Shown here in pieces: positions 1 to 10,535 of a DNA stretch of 64,000 bases (position 1 is the first letter of the stretch; every line of letters begins with the position of its first letter). Below the pieces are notes generated by a model that worked only from the letters and a program-made list of their open reading frames with translations, made no database searches and had not been told where the DNA came from. Position numbers and translations under genes: made by a program. Source of the DNA: Tupaia tana (taxonomy: Eukaryota; Chordata; Mammalia; Scandentia; Tupaiidae); NCBI GenBank assembly GCA_026018925.1, contig JAKSZU010000025.1, positions 25,649,696 through 25,713,695 on the forward strand, read 5' to 3'.

Positions 1-1500
1 CCCCTCTGGTTCAAAATGACCATAAGTTTCTCCTTAGATAACTACATCTGGAAATAAGGCAATGAGGAATGTCCAAATCTATGCCATTGTCAATTCAGCT
101 TCAAACTTGGTGTGTAAAGCTATCTAGGTTTGTACTCCTCATAGTGTCACAGCAGTATCAGTATCAGTGAGTAGGAAGAGAGTTGGTTCCTTTCAAACTG
201 AATTTAGGGTTGGTCTTTTCAAGAAGACTAGGTCACCAACCTGAAAATCATGTTAGGGATGTGGTAAATGCCTGGGGGAAAGGCGTAATTGACCTACTAG
301 TAAAAAGCAGGGGTAGATTTAATAAGACCTTGGCAGTATTTAAGTATATTGAACTGAATCAGATTAGAGTCTCTGAAGACCAGAAGGGGTACGCCATCCT
401 CAGTGGCCTGCCAGTAGTTATTTTATAAGGGCGTAATCATTGTTGACTGCAGGTGGAGGAGCAAAGGATCACTAGTAAAGACAAGACTCTGAGACAAGGC
501 ACTCTGAGCTCTCAGAGAACCTGGCTAGTTTGGATGGTTGGTCCATTCTACTTTTCCAGAAGGCTGAGGGTGAAATAGACGATGTTATTTTTGTGAGTGG
601 AAATCCTTGTCGAATATTGGAAATAACCTTCCTGGTAAACTGAGTGCCTCTAATGGGAATGTCCTCGTGGTGACGCTTAGTGGTGGCAGTGGCCTACTGC
701 GAGGGAACAGCTTCTAACCACCCCGAAAACTATGGGACTATGTTAGAACATATTTCTTTCTATGCAACTTTGAGATTTGAGTTCAATCCATTCTTTTGCA
801 ATGAAGAAAGAATCCTGACAAATTGGCACGCACCCTTACATTTTCAGCAGGACTGTGTTTCTGATAGATAGTGTAGGTTGAAGTTGCCCACTCAATATGA
901 GAGCTGCAGGCGCTCCCACCAACATGTGGAGATCTTTCCTATTTTCTTCACTTCATGTAAAATATTAGAGAGGCTGTGGATTAAATTTCCAGTGAGAGAG
1001 CAGAGGTTAGTAAGCGGCCACTTGAGTGTCTGGAAAGCCCATCGGAGTGGAGGAAAATCAGCCTGTTACCCGTGAGCTTAAGTCTCAGACTTGCAGTTGC
1101 CATGCCTTAAATTCCTTAAGCAAAGCTTCCATCTTTAAAGAACAGTAAGGAAGTGAGTATGCAATGGTTGAGGAAGAGATGTCTTGGAAAGCATTATGGT
1201 TAGCTTAGTTGTCAGCCACAGAGTTTGCTGTAACTGCAGCTAGCTTGAGGTTAGGTTTTGAGAACAAGCTAATATCTTGGGCAGCAGTAAAGCACCAAAA
1301 AGCTCATGACTTGGGTTCTCCTTTGCAGGAGTGTCCTTGAAGCTGTCATAAACCCTGTTCTCAAAGTGTATCAAAATAAGACCCAACTCCAGATCTCATC
1401 TGCTCTTAGCGTAAACATCAGCTGTTTTATCCTGTGCAAGTGCGGAAGTTCAGGTGAGGTCTATGAGCACAGCCCCTTGGGCTGATTTAATCTCGAGTAG
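1..1500 (-). mobile_element. Class I endogenous retrovirus pol remnant
   Basis: Read on the minus strand, about 1440 to 1190 resembles the end of a gammaretrovirus-type RNase H domain: an ADVYAKSR-like stretch (where DSRYAF-type motifs lie), then an ALLLPK-like stretch, then a VADN motif near 1210-1225. About 250 to 95 resembles the integrase C-terminal domain, with GDLVFLK followed by a TDTAV-type strand. The roughly 1.25 kb between them fits the usual distance in pol. The copy is broken: in-frame stops occur in both blocks, frames shift between them, and no long open frame remains. Env and the 3' LTR would lie left of the window. It is old and non-functional. The match is by eye and the exact family is not known. 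Confidence 0.6.
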
Positions 1501-1876
1501 TCTATGAAGGGAAAGTGCAGGTTGCTATGAGCACAGGACCTAGAGTATACGAAGACACTTTGTGCCTCATTATGTCACCATATATTCAACACTGGAATCT
1601 TTTCCTCACTTGTTCCATCTCCAAAGGAAGTTGAACAAGTAGAAGTATGTGGTGGTGGAGGAAGATTTTTCCTGGGAAACAGCAATTTTAGGATATTTGT
1701 CAGTTAAGGAGTTTTCTTAGCTACAGTCTGGCTACTGGTCTGAGTTTTGATTTTGAGACTTGCTCTTGGAAACCGTAAAAATTACAGATTTATGTTTTAC
1801 TTGCCATGGACTAAGTTATCTCCCAAATTTCTATGTTGAAAACCTAATCCCCATTGTGACCATATTTGAAGGTAAA

Positions 1877-2232
1877 GCCTTTGTTCTAGTTTGGATAAGC
1901 ATTTGTTCCCCTAAAGACTTGTGTTTCTCAATTTGAGCCCCAGTAGGATGGAATTTGAGAGAAGAGGCCCTGAGAGCAGGGATCGATCATGGTCTCATGA
2001 GACCTGGTGAGTTTCAGCTCTTGTGAGAACCAGAAGTTCTTGCCAGAGTGGGTTGTCCCGTAAGAGAGAGCTGCCCTCAGTGATCTCTCAGTCTGCATGC
2101 ACCTGCCATCTTTTCTGTTTCTGTCAGTCGTGTTCTAGCCACCAGAATCATGAGTCAGTAAGCCTCAATTTCTATATAAATCACCCAGTCTCAGTTATCT
2201 CTGTTAGCAATGCAATGCAGACTAGGACATCT
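1877..2232 (+). mobile_element. THE1/MST-like MaLR LTR inserted in an older LTR
   Basis: It contains 'catggtctcatgagacctgg' and a late block with 'aaatcacccagtctcagtta' followed by 'agcaatgcaatgcagactaggac'. These are hallmarks of THE1/MST-class solo LTRs, which end in CAGTCTC...GTATT...AGCAAYG...GGACTAATACA. No internal region is present, so this is a solo LTR. It interrupts the older LTR around it and is therefore the younger of the two. Confidence 0.55.
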
Positions 2233-2320
2233 TGAAGGAGGTAGTTAACATTAAATGAGGTCACCAAGGTAAAGTCCCGATCTAACAAATTGTATACTCT
2301 TATAAGAAGGAACTCCAGAG

Positions 2321-2467
2321 GGCAGCCCCAGTGGCACAGTGATAACATAGCACTCCACCATGCTTAGGCAATATAGGAAGGTCTTGCATCCTGAGGCCTC
2401 CCTGTGCATTCTGGGCACACACTTGCCCATGATCTGACAGCTGAGGTTGGAGGTAGGATGGGGGTGC

Positions 2468-2504
<37 letters not shown>

Positions 2505-2530
2505 GGAAGAAATAAATAAAATAAAAACTT
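2321..2530 (+). mobile_element. SINE family 2 (tRNA-like head, CT-rich tail)
   Basis: The head 'ccccagtggcacagtgataa' is tRNA-like with an A-box-like GTGGCACAGTG. The body ends in a (CT)n run followed by 'catggaagaaataaataaaa' and an A-rich tail. The same tail in reverse complement (tttatttcttccatgaatga) occurs at about 35300, so this is a repeated family distinct from the dominant SINE of the window. It sits inside the older LTR. Confidence 0.6.
2471..2502. repeat. (CT)n microsatellite
   Basis: A 32-bp perfect CT run, part of the pyrimidine tract of the surrounding SINE. Confidence 0.95.
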
Positions 2531-2917
2531 AAAAGAAGAGAATTATCAGAGAGCTTGCCCTACACCCTCTCTCTCTCTCCTTCCCCACCATATAAAGACA
2601 CAGTGAGAAGGCAACCGTCTGTAAGGTAGGAGAAGAGTACTCACCAGAAATTTAACTGGCCCACACCTTGACCTGGGAATTCTCAGCCTCCAAACCTATG
2701 AAAAAGTAAATTTTTGTTAAGCTACCCGGTCTATAGTAGTCACGGCAGCCTAAGCTGGCCGACACGGTTCCTAACATCAGAGTCAGAGCGTCAATAAATG
2801 TTTATGTTTTTTGTGGGGAGCCAAGAAGGAGACTTGAGGAACGTGCAGGACGTGACCGCTAGATGGAGACCAAGGTTATTGTCTGGACCTAACCTTGGGC
2901 TTCTGAAGTTTTCACCT

Positions 2918-2999
2918 GATCATATCACAGATTTACCTTTGTAGAAGATCCTGTGTTGGATCATATCACAGAATTACCTTTGAAGAAGATCCTATGTTG
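2918..2999. repeat. Tandem duplication, 2 x 41 bp
   Basis: Two adjacent copies begin gatcatatcacaga and end agatcctgtgttg / agatcctatgttg. They differ at only a few positions. The flanks (2767-3229) are AT-rich DNA in which I recognise no other feature. Confidence 0.85.
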
Positions 3000-3229
3000 G
3001 TCTGTATCTCAATTAGGTAAAGAATGATAATGTTAAATAAAAAAAATACTTGATCCCAAGTCATCATAATGATTGGTTTATAAAGTTAGTTATAAAGGAT
3101 GCATTGCATTAAGGAAATAATGCTGCTTTTATGAAGGGGGGGGTCATCAGATCCTCTTTAGGGTAAGACAGAAGAAATTTATATGACCTCATTGCTTAGA
3201 TTTATGTCAGTCAGCCCGGTACAAATACA

Positions 3230-3760
3230 GAGAAATGAAACAGATATAAAAGAGTTGTTCCACACTCCAGACTACTAGACATTATGGGCCCAAGGTCCTA
3301 TTGGGCTAAGGGCTCCCAAGCCTTTAAAATGCATTTCAAGAATTCATACTGATTTTGTAGGCCAATACCCAAAGAAGAACGTCTTGGGTTAGATTCCCTC
3401 TCAAAATGGCTCTAAGTGCTTATAATTGCATTTCAAACATCTGCAGCAACAATCACAGCAGTGTGCTAGTTTTTGCAGCACACAGATTGACAGACACCAT
3501 CTTTACTGACAACAGTGCTGATTCAACCTCAGCTTGAGTAGTGAGAATCTGTAGTTGGGAGCCTTATCTGAGCTGTCGCCATTATGTCTTATCGATTCCA
3601 ACCAAATGGCCATTCCGGATGGTCCAGGCTGCTATGACTGCCTTAAATAAGAATGTTGGAGGACCTGGACTCCAATATTTGTCAGGATTTTTGTTTCTAC
3701 AGTTCGACATTTTCAGTTGCAACAGCCAGAATTGAATTTTTCTGTGTTACTTATTGAGGG
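3230..3760 (+). pseudogene. Decayed Ty3/gypsy-type integrase
   Basis: Several frames on the + strand carry, in the right order, pieces of a retroelement integrase core. RIHTDFVGQ (about 3338-3363) corresponds to the first catalytic Asp block. DSLSKWL follows, then VFAAHRLTDTIFTDNSA (about 3473-3523) with the second Asp, then WPFRMVQAAMTALNKN near 3607-3654, where the NGxAERMVQ helix lies in gypsy integrases, followed by a GG...FLF segment. Stops and frameshifts separate the blocks and the region of the catalytic Glu is altered, so it cannot be active. The best guess is an old mammalian gypsy element (MamGypsy-like). A relic of a domesticated gypsy-integrase gene is possible but less likely. 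No LTRs were recognised. Confidence 0.65.
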
Positions 3761-4324
3761 GATGGAAGGAGGTACCAACAACTCAAGGGAAGATCCGCCA
3801 TGATGATCCGCATCGACAGCATGGGTCAGTCCACTGTCTATGTTTAATTTTTGCAAATGAGCATCACGTCTCTAACATTTCTTATAAAAATAGTTATATC
3901 ATTGTATGTGTTTAAGTTATTATTCCTGTGAAAACAGAGTAACTTAGCATGAGTAGACCACAGTTGCTTACCTGTTACTGGCCTTTTATTAACACTAAAT
4001 TATTTATTGTTTATATTTGAAAACTTTACATTTAATCACTGTGCCTCTTCATAGTGTACGAAATGGCACAAAATATGGCACAATAGCATTAATCCCTTGC
4101 ATATCAATTAAGAGATTACCATACATATTATGATCTACAAATAACTTTTTATTCATGTGTCTGTTTAATGTTTTTTATTTTTATTTTTCATTTTGTTTGT
4201 TCTCCCCTGATCCCTCACCATCTGTCTCTATGAAGCTTACAAGTTCAGATGGTTTTTGTTTTCAAATGGATAATGGAGAAATCAAAAAAATAACATGAAA
4301 ATTATGCAAAAGTCTAATTTTACT
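3761..4324. other. AT-rich flanking DNA, no feature seen
   Basis: No coding potential or known repeat was recognised. It may hold the decayed end of the gypsy element to its left. Confidence 0.5.
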
Positions 4325-4485
4325 GTCTATAAATAAAGTTTGATTGAAACGCAGTTGCAGCCATTCATTTATCTGATGTCTATCACTGCTTTTGCCATAG
4401 CAGTTGCAACTAAGACTGCACAGCTGACAAAGGCTAACGTATTTATCATCTGGTCCCTTACAGAAAGTCTGTGGGCCCTTGCTCT
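4325..4485 (-). mobile_element. Ancient hAT-like DNA transposon fragment
   Basis: The run 'aaataaagtttgattgaaac', then cagccattcat...tgctttt...gttgcaact, then 'ctggtcccttacagaaagt' matches the common mammalian nonautonomous element that ends in CTGGCCCTTTACAGAAAAAGTTTGC. Relatives lie at 47935 and 55320. From memory I place it in the hAT group but cannot give a firm family name. Confidence 0.55.
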
Positions 4486-5154
4486 AGTCTGCTGGAGACA
4501 AAGAAAAATCCTCCTGAATGTCAGTCCTAATACTCTTCACCATTTTTCACCAAAAGAAACATTTTGCTAGAGACTTTGCTACACTAGCTATTTATATTTA
4601 AAAGATACCAATGGACAGAAGTTGGCCCTGCTTCAATGATTGATTGATACACCATTCCTCCATTATGACTTGATGACAGTGGAATCCTAAGAAACACCTC
4701 CTCAGGTGCCATCTGGCCAGGAGCTTTCAGCTGTCCCCTAAGAACTGAACAAAGACACAAACTAATATTCCCCCTTGATTCCTGCAAGAGCTGAAGAAGA
4801 CTCAAATGAAATTCCTGTTCTTCTCAGTAAAACTCAGAAGTAACCTCACAAACAAGCCACACCAGCAGTGGTGGCCAATGGTAAAAGGATATGATAGCTC
4901 AGGGGTGGGGTTGGAAGTGGGAAAGAGAGAGTAGAGCTAGGTGTGGCTTGGAGGACAAGTGGTTTGGTCCTTGCAATGCGAGTATTTTTTTCCTTTGGTG
5001 TTCAACTCTTTTTAAGATCCTGACAACAATTTAAAATGGGTTAATTTAAAATAGATATTGTTCTTGAAAAATAAAGTTTTCTTCAAATCTTTCTTGTCAC
5101 TAAGTGATCTCATTAACTTAGTAAGACGAGAAGAAATCAAAGGATCCTAGGAAT
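4486..5154. other. Intergenic, nothing recognised
   Basis: Ordinary AT-rich sequence. Short open frames occur on both strands without any recognisable protein similarity. Confidence 0.5.
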
Positions 5155-5350
5155 ATTTTTAATTTATTTATTCAGAGAGAGAGAGAGAGGTCCTCCTTAA
5201 GGGTCCTCCTGCTGGAATCCACTGCCAGTCTCAGCTAGGACCTCAGGGAGGCACGTGCACACCCACAAACACAGGACCTTTCCAAGGGGTGCATGCATTA
5301 TGGAGCCTTGCCTAACTCCTGCACCAACCTGGCTGTCCTGGTCTTCGGCA
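5155..5350 (-). mobile_element. SINE family 2, antisense
   Basis: It begins on the + strand with a T-rich tail (tttttaatttatttattcag) followed by (GA)n and a body with gcacgtgcacaccc. This is the arrangement expected of a family-2 copy in reverse. The head at the right end is degraded. Confidence 0.45.
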
Positions 5351-5639
5351 TTTATTGCCAATCTCTTACAACCTTATTCATTTCTTAAATGCCGTATTCA
5401 GGTTTTAGTCTATGTTCTCTTGTCAGTCTCTCTATTATCTCTGTTCCCAGTGTTTAAAAGTTGGCTTCCTTTAAGATAAATGCTAGATAATCCCTTTTCC
5501 TGATTTACTATAAATTTTCAACACAGGGAATCTCATCCACACGCATGGCCTCAAATAAAATGTATATACTCTGCCTAAAAAAAGAAAAATTAATCTTCAG
5601 TCCATGTTGAAAATTCCAGACTATTTGTAATACTGCTCA

Positions 5640-6430
5640 CTCAGCATGGCCAACTGCACATTTAGACCTCAGACTCGGCATTGGCCAATAGCACTCCAAA
5701 TCCTCTGTGCAAACTGGCCTTTCTCCAGGGTCTCCTGTCTCGGAGAACGACATTCTCATCCATTCAGACAAACCAAAAGATTCAGAGTCATTTCCGATCT
5801 CTCAATCAACCATGATAATGAGGCTTGTGGTTTCTTAAATACTTTATCATTTAATATACCCACTTCTTTTCATCTCCATTCTTACCATTCTAGCTTAAGT
5901 GATCCAGATCTCTGAGATATGAACACAGGTTCTTAATTTGTTTCTCAGAATCCCTTTTTTGTGCAGTTCCCCATCTCCCTCCAATGTTAACGCAGGAGCC
6001 AAAGGAAGCACATAAAAATACTACTTTTAATGCATCTTCTCTCTGCTTTAAACCCTTTGATGGCTTCTAACTATTACAAAAGTTAAAAACAACATTCTTA
6101 ATTAACAAAGCCATGAGGCCTGCAAAAGCTTGCCTTTTACATATGGCTGGTTTCATCCCATGGCACTCTTCCCCTGCATCTCAGAGCTCTGGTCTTGTCC
6201 CAGTTTTCCAAATGTTCCATTTTCTTTCTAGGCACAGGAACTTTCCACAAGCTATTCCCTCTTTCAGAGTCCAGCTGACATGTTACTTAATCACAACAAA
6301 GCTACCATGGAACCAGGAAGGCCCATCAGACACACAAAGCTATGAAGCCCAAAGGCTCTTGGCCTTCGATCTCCATTCCTGTCCCCCCAAGAATCTGGCT
6401 GTCCCTGTGCAAGTTTAGTCACATCTTCCT
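5640..6430 (+). mobile_element. LINE-2 3' region, diverged
   Basis: Blocks follow the L2 consensus order. Near 6040-6070 are 'ctctgctttaaaccctttga' and tggcttctaac. Near 6160-6200 is a ccctgcatctcagag segment. Near 6235-6285 'aggaactttccacaagctat' and ccctctttcagagtcc correspond to the L2 'ggctgttccctctgcctggaacgctc' block. It is highly diverged and not coding. Confidence 0.5.
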
Positions 6431-6846
6431 CCAGTGACATAATCTACTTTGGAAGGGATATTAAAAATAGCACTTTTAATCAAGTCATTAAATAAAGAAA
6501 AAAGAAAGATTTCCACAGGGTAATGAGTACCTCTTGCTTGATATTTATTACATTGACATAATTAAGAGGCTTCTTTCAAGGGATTTTTCCCAAAACAAAT
6601 AGAACATGCTCTGTGAATAGTTGCCATCCATTTATGCCAAAAAAAGTTTATAATTTGTTTATTATCTTTTTAAAATAAATGTCATTTTATTAAGAAGTAA
6701 ATACGTGTACAGAAATATTTAGAGGGTACACAGTGAAATGTTAAGTCATCTTCTCATCTGTGACCCCTCTCCCAGAAGTATAGTGTTCGTTATTAACAGT
6801 TGCTTATACATAATTCTAGATATAGTCCTTGCATACACAGCACAGA

Positions 6847-6882
6847 TACACACACACAACACACACACACACACACACACAC
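6847..6882. repeat. (CA)n microsatellite
   Basis: Nearly perfect CA repeat with one early interruption (acaacac). Confidence 0.95.
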
Positions 6883-7039
6883 TTATGGAAATGGGGACCC
6901 ACTATACCTTTCTTTTTCTCTCTCTAGGAAATCATCACGTACCAGTACACAGAGATCGTCTTACGTTCTTCTCTGAAGTTTTGATTGCTCTACACTGTGC
7001 TTTAGCAAAATTAATGAAGGTGCTCTCTTTACTCAACTT

Positions 7040-7262
7040 CTTTTTAAGTCTTTCCATTTATTTCTCCAGAGGGAGAGGGAGTGAGAGGATCAGCCAGACA
7101 TAACTCCCAGGGGCTTCCCACTGTTTCCCACTCCCAGTCTCAGCCAGCGGAATCATGGCATACACACAGGCACCCCTAGCAAGCACTGGGAGGCCCTGGG
7201 ACATGAACCCAGGTCCTTTCCCAGGTAGGTCCGGGTGTGTAACCACCAACTGCTTGGCCCCA
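7040..7262 (-). mobile_element. SINE family 2-like, antisense, inside L1
   Basis: The left side has 'tttaagtctttccatttatt' followed by a gagggagagggagtgagagg tract. The right side has 'gtgtgtaaccaccaactgct' followed by tggcccc, the reverse of a tRNA-like SINE head. L1 sequence flanks it on both sides. Confidence 0.55.
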
Positions 7263-8089
7263 ATTTAGCTTGTCACTGGACGTACATGTTATTTCCAGTC
7301 TCTTTCCATTACAAAAAAAGAAAGTACCAAGGCTCCGTGTGTACCCTTTGCACACGCATAGGTATTGATTTGAAGGAAAAATTCCTAGGAATGGAACTGC
7401 TGTATCAAAGGGCATTTACTATTATCTTTTAGAAAGGCAGTACCAAGTCATCCTACAAAAGAGTGTTACTGATCTGTACTGCCTCCAGAGATGGAGGAGA
7501 ATGTTGATCTCCCTACGTCTAGAAGTCATTAAATATCACCTAACTCTTTGGCTTCTTCTAATTGGATGGATCAAAGTTGACATCTCAATTCTTATTAGTG
7601 GGTTGGTTTGTTTGCATACTTTTAATTCTTAGTGAGACTGAACATCTTTTCATATTACCTAACATTATTTTTCTCTTTCTGTGAGCTAACTATTCATGTC
7701 TTTCATCCATTATGTAGTTGAACATTTTCTTATTGATTTATACTTTTTTTTTTTTTTAGCAATTTGACTTGATTTTTTGGTGCTTTTTATCTGACAGAGT
7801 TTAAAATTTTATAGATATAATTTATCTGCTTGAACTTTGTGTCTGGCTGTGGCATATGTGTGTATAAGCACATAAATCTATATGATACATGAATTTAAGG
7901 CCCATTTTTATGATTATATTTTTATATTTAAATCTTTGATCTGTTATGGAAGAGATACACTTGGTGATAAGCCATGAGTAATAACAGCTGTTAGCTTTCA
8001 AATAGCAATCATCTCTGACTAAAGGAATTTAAGGACCCTCACAACAGTAATTAAGTCAGTATTTTTCCTCTCCATCTGACAAAAAAAAT

Positions 8090-8190
8090 ACATGGAAGGC
8101 AGTGATCATGCCTATTTATTCACTTAATTTGTCCTTAGCATTCAGAAGAATATTTCACACACAGTAGACTCTGAGTGATACTACTCAGTA
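8090..8190 (+). mobile_element. LINE-2 3' end fragment
   Basis: It resembles the L2 tail block (GGCAGGGACT...TGCCTGGCACATAGTAGGCACTCAATAAA) through ggcagtgatcatgcc and cacacagtagactctgagtg. Old and diverged. Confidence 0.45.
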
Positions 8191-8257
8191 ATTTAATTTA
8201 AAAAAGGAAGAACCTCTTAAAATAATAATTACATTTAAAAATAATTCCCAAGTCTTC

Positions 8258-8376
8258 AAAGGTTCATGGAAAATGAATATTATTTTTAAAACTATGCATG
8301 CATTTTAAAAATGCATAACAAAATAAACTTATACTTTAATTTCATATTTCCAGGAAACCTTTGAAGTTCCCTTATA
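8258..8376. mobile_element. Mariner-like palindromic MITE
   Basis: The ends are inverted repeats: 'cttcaaaggttcatggaaaa' on the left and the complement of 'ttccaggaaacctttgaag' on the right. The interior has actatgcatgcatttt...aaaataaactta. A second copy of the same family lies at 36287. Similar palindromic elements are known in several mammals. Placement in the Tc1/mariner group is inferred from the size and ends. Confidence 0.6.
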
Positions 8377-9009
8377 TTAATTCTTATAAAAATGCCATAC
8401 AACAAACACTGTAAAGAAAATATTTTTAAAAATTTACTTGCAATCATCAGAGATAACATTTTGTTATAGCATATTGGAGTTTTTTGTTTCTATCAAATAT
8501 CTATGTGAGAAACTTACCCTATCCTACTCCTCCTGTTCCACGAGGTATATTTTCAACCCCGGCCTGGTCAAAGGACCTCATTCCCCATCTGCCCTCTTTA
8601 AGGTCAGTATGACTTCTAACCATATCCTTCACTGGGAATGCTGGGAGGGGGACTGCTGTTGCTTTTATTGTATTTTGCTGAGATTTTACAATGTGAGGAT
8701 ACTATTCAGGTAAAGTTTCTCATGGCCCTCCAGTACCAAGGTGAGTAGTTCTTGCCTGAGCACAAAGCCAACAAACTGCTGAGAGACAGACAGAAAGAGA
8801 GAAAGAGAGAGAGAGAGACTTGGGGACATTATTTCAACCGCTGGACCTAGTTATGTCTGAGGCATCTTTCTATTTTCAGTGTATTCGTTTTTGTACTTAA
8901 ACTAACGGCAGGGGTGTTTCTGTTGCTCTTGCTTGGAATAGTTGTGACTACTATCAGAGTAGCTTGGAAGGTGTTTCATAGTGCCACGATGAAGGACGTA
9001 GGAATGTCT
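8377..9009. other. Intergenic, nothing recognised
   Basis: Holds only a short (GA)-rich tract near 8785-8818. Open frames here show no recognisable protein. Confidence 0.5.
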
Positions 9010-9089
9010 ATGTTATAGTTTGACGTATGTGTCCTGAAAATTCATGTGTTGAGCCAGAGTAACAGGATTAAGAGAGTGAAAATTTCCAG

Positions 9090-9122
<33 letters not shown>

Positions 9123-9551
9123 TCCAGAATCCTGAGAAGAGAATATAGGAGAAGGAATTGTGGCGTGGTCATCTCCCCTGTGGAATGATTTCTCATTTTC
9201 TGTCTATCTCTGTCTATCTGGTGAGTGGATATGCCCTATAGCAAAAATCTCTCTTAAAAAAAATAAATAGAGAGAGAGTGAGAATTTGCTCCAATTATTG
9301 TGTTGAAAGGAAAGGTCTTTGGGAGATTAGTGACTGGGTGGTTAGGGTGAGGCCCCACTGCTGGTGGGTGTGGAAGGAGAAACGAGGCGGACAGGGTCTA
9401 GACCACACTCCGTTCTGCTCACAGTTCTGTCTCCCACCATTCTGGGATGCCCTTGGACTTTCCAGAATCAAACATCACAGAAACTCCTCTTCATAAAAGA
9501 CCCAGCCTGGGGTATTTCTTCTGTTTAGCAATGCAGTAATGGACTAAGACA
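9010..9551 (+). mobile_element. MaLR-type LTR containing a SINE
   Basis: The left part (ttatagtttgacgtatgtgt, then ctgaaaattcatgtgttga) and the right part (9266-9551, ending 'tttagcaatgcagtaatgga' then ctaagaca) form one LTR with the typical MaLR start and end. The middle is displaced by a SINE at 9090-9265. Confidence 0.6.
9090..9265 (+). mobile_element. SINE family 1, 5'-truncated, inside LTR
   Basis: It begins in a (GT)n run (9095-9120) and continues 'gtccagaatcctgagaagag', gagaaggaattgtggcg, then a ctgtctatctctgtc tract, ending 'gccctatagcaaaaatctct' plus an A-rich tail. The tRNA-like head is missing. Confidence 0.8.
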
Positions 9552-9989
9552 GCCTCACTCTTGATTTTTCTTCCTTTCAGAGTTCTATTGTAGGAAAAGG
9601 GGAGTGGAATACACAAAGAAAAGAAGAAAAAAAAGCAAAAATTATTCTTAGCTGACGAAGTAATCACAGCTCCTCACAGGCTCAGGTAAAGGTGAGTCAG
9701 GCGCTGGATAGCATCCCAGGGACAATCTCCTGCTTGACTGAAGACTCTACATTGCCATTTTAGTTGCCAGAGAGGTTGTTTTTATTATATATTTCCATCA
9801 GAAGGGATTGAGCTTTATTTAATGAAGATGAGAGAAGCTAATTAAGTGGATTTAGGATTTAATATACAGGGCTTTTACAGCTAAACGGGCTTCAAATAGA
9901 TGAGTAATTTTCCTGATTGGGACTGGCTATAGAGTGAGACTGCTGGAGTTTTGCCATTTATAATCTAGCCGTGATGGCATCAAATATTA

Positions 9990-10217
9990 ATACTTTTTTT
10001 TTTAGAGATTTTTTCCTTAGGGTGTGTGTTCTCGTAGGAGAGAGAGACAGAGACAGGTGGTGGCCACACCATAATCCCTTCTCCTCTATTGTACTGGGAT
10101 CTTGAGCATGCACATACATATGACCAGAGGGATTTTCACACCACCAGGTTGAAGACGTGTAGTAGGATGGGCTATGTGGGAGTCCAGCGACATGATTGCT
10201 ATGGTATCTATTGGGCA
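9990..10217 (-). mobile_element. SINE family 1, antisense
   Basis: Left edge ttttttttttagagattttt...ccttagggtgtgtg, middle ccataatcccttctcctc, right edge 'tatgtgggagtccagcgaca'. Full-length but the head end (ctatggtatctattgggc) is diverged. Confidence 0.8.
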
Positions 10218-10384
10218 AATATTCAAAATGTCTTAAGGAATAAGCACAAGTATGAGAAATTTCAATGCACGGTCAACTGAGCTGAGCTGAGCTCATGAAG
10301 AAAAGTTTTGCTTAAGTTACCATATAAGGACTAAGTGTGGTTTTTTGGTAGTCATGCAAAGACTAATGAATGAAAAAAATGTTA

Positions 10385-10535
10385 TTAAATTCATTTGTTT
10401 ATTCATTCATTTATTCATTTGTTCAATAAATATTTTTGGAGTGTCTACTGCCAGGCACTGTTCAAGGTTCTGGGAATATAGTGATAACTAAGACAAGCTC
10501 TTTCCCCTCATGGAGGTACTTTCAGAAGCATCTGC
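10385..10535 (+). mobile_element. LINE-2 3' fragment
   Basis: Contains 'gtctactgccaggcactgtt' and caaggttctgggaata, then 'cccctcatggaggtact', the characteristic L2 block. Confidence 0.7.

Larger units (their letters stand above)
1795..2766 (+). mobile_element. MLT1-like LTR, split by two later insertions
   Basis: The left part (1804-1876, ggactaagttatctcccaaa onward) resembles the start of a mammalian ERVL-MaLR LTR. The sequence resumes at about 2233-2320 and again at 2531-2766, where the typical end appears: accatataaagacacagtgagaa, then 'tcagcctccaaacctatgaaaaagtaaatttttgtt', ending in 'agcctaagctggccgacac'. The three pieces are in order and on the same strand, so this looks like one LTR interrupted by a second LTR and by a SINE. 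The subfamily name is uncertain. Confidence 0.6.
6640..7950 (-). mobile_element. LINE-1 (L1M-type) 3' fragment with insertions
   Basis: The blocks read as reverse-complement L1 3' sequence: 'attcctaggaatggaactgc' followed by tgtatcaaaggg (about 7380-7411), then 'gtgagactgaacatcttttc' (about 7633-7652) and 'cttattgatttatac'. These match the widespread block 'ggaattgctgggtcaaaggg ... gagcatcttttcatatg'. The copy is interrupted by a CA microsatellite and by a SINE at 7040-7262. Confidence 0.6.

Noticed and set aside
6847..6882. CRISPR array or other spaced repeats
   Set aside because: All short repeats in the window are simple microsatellites or dispersed transposons. There are no regularly spaced direct repeats with unique spacers.
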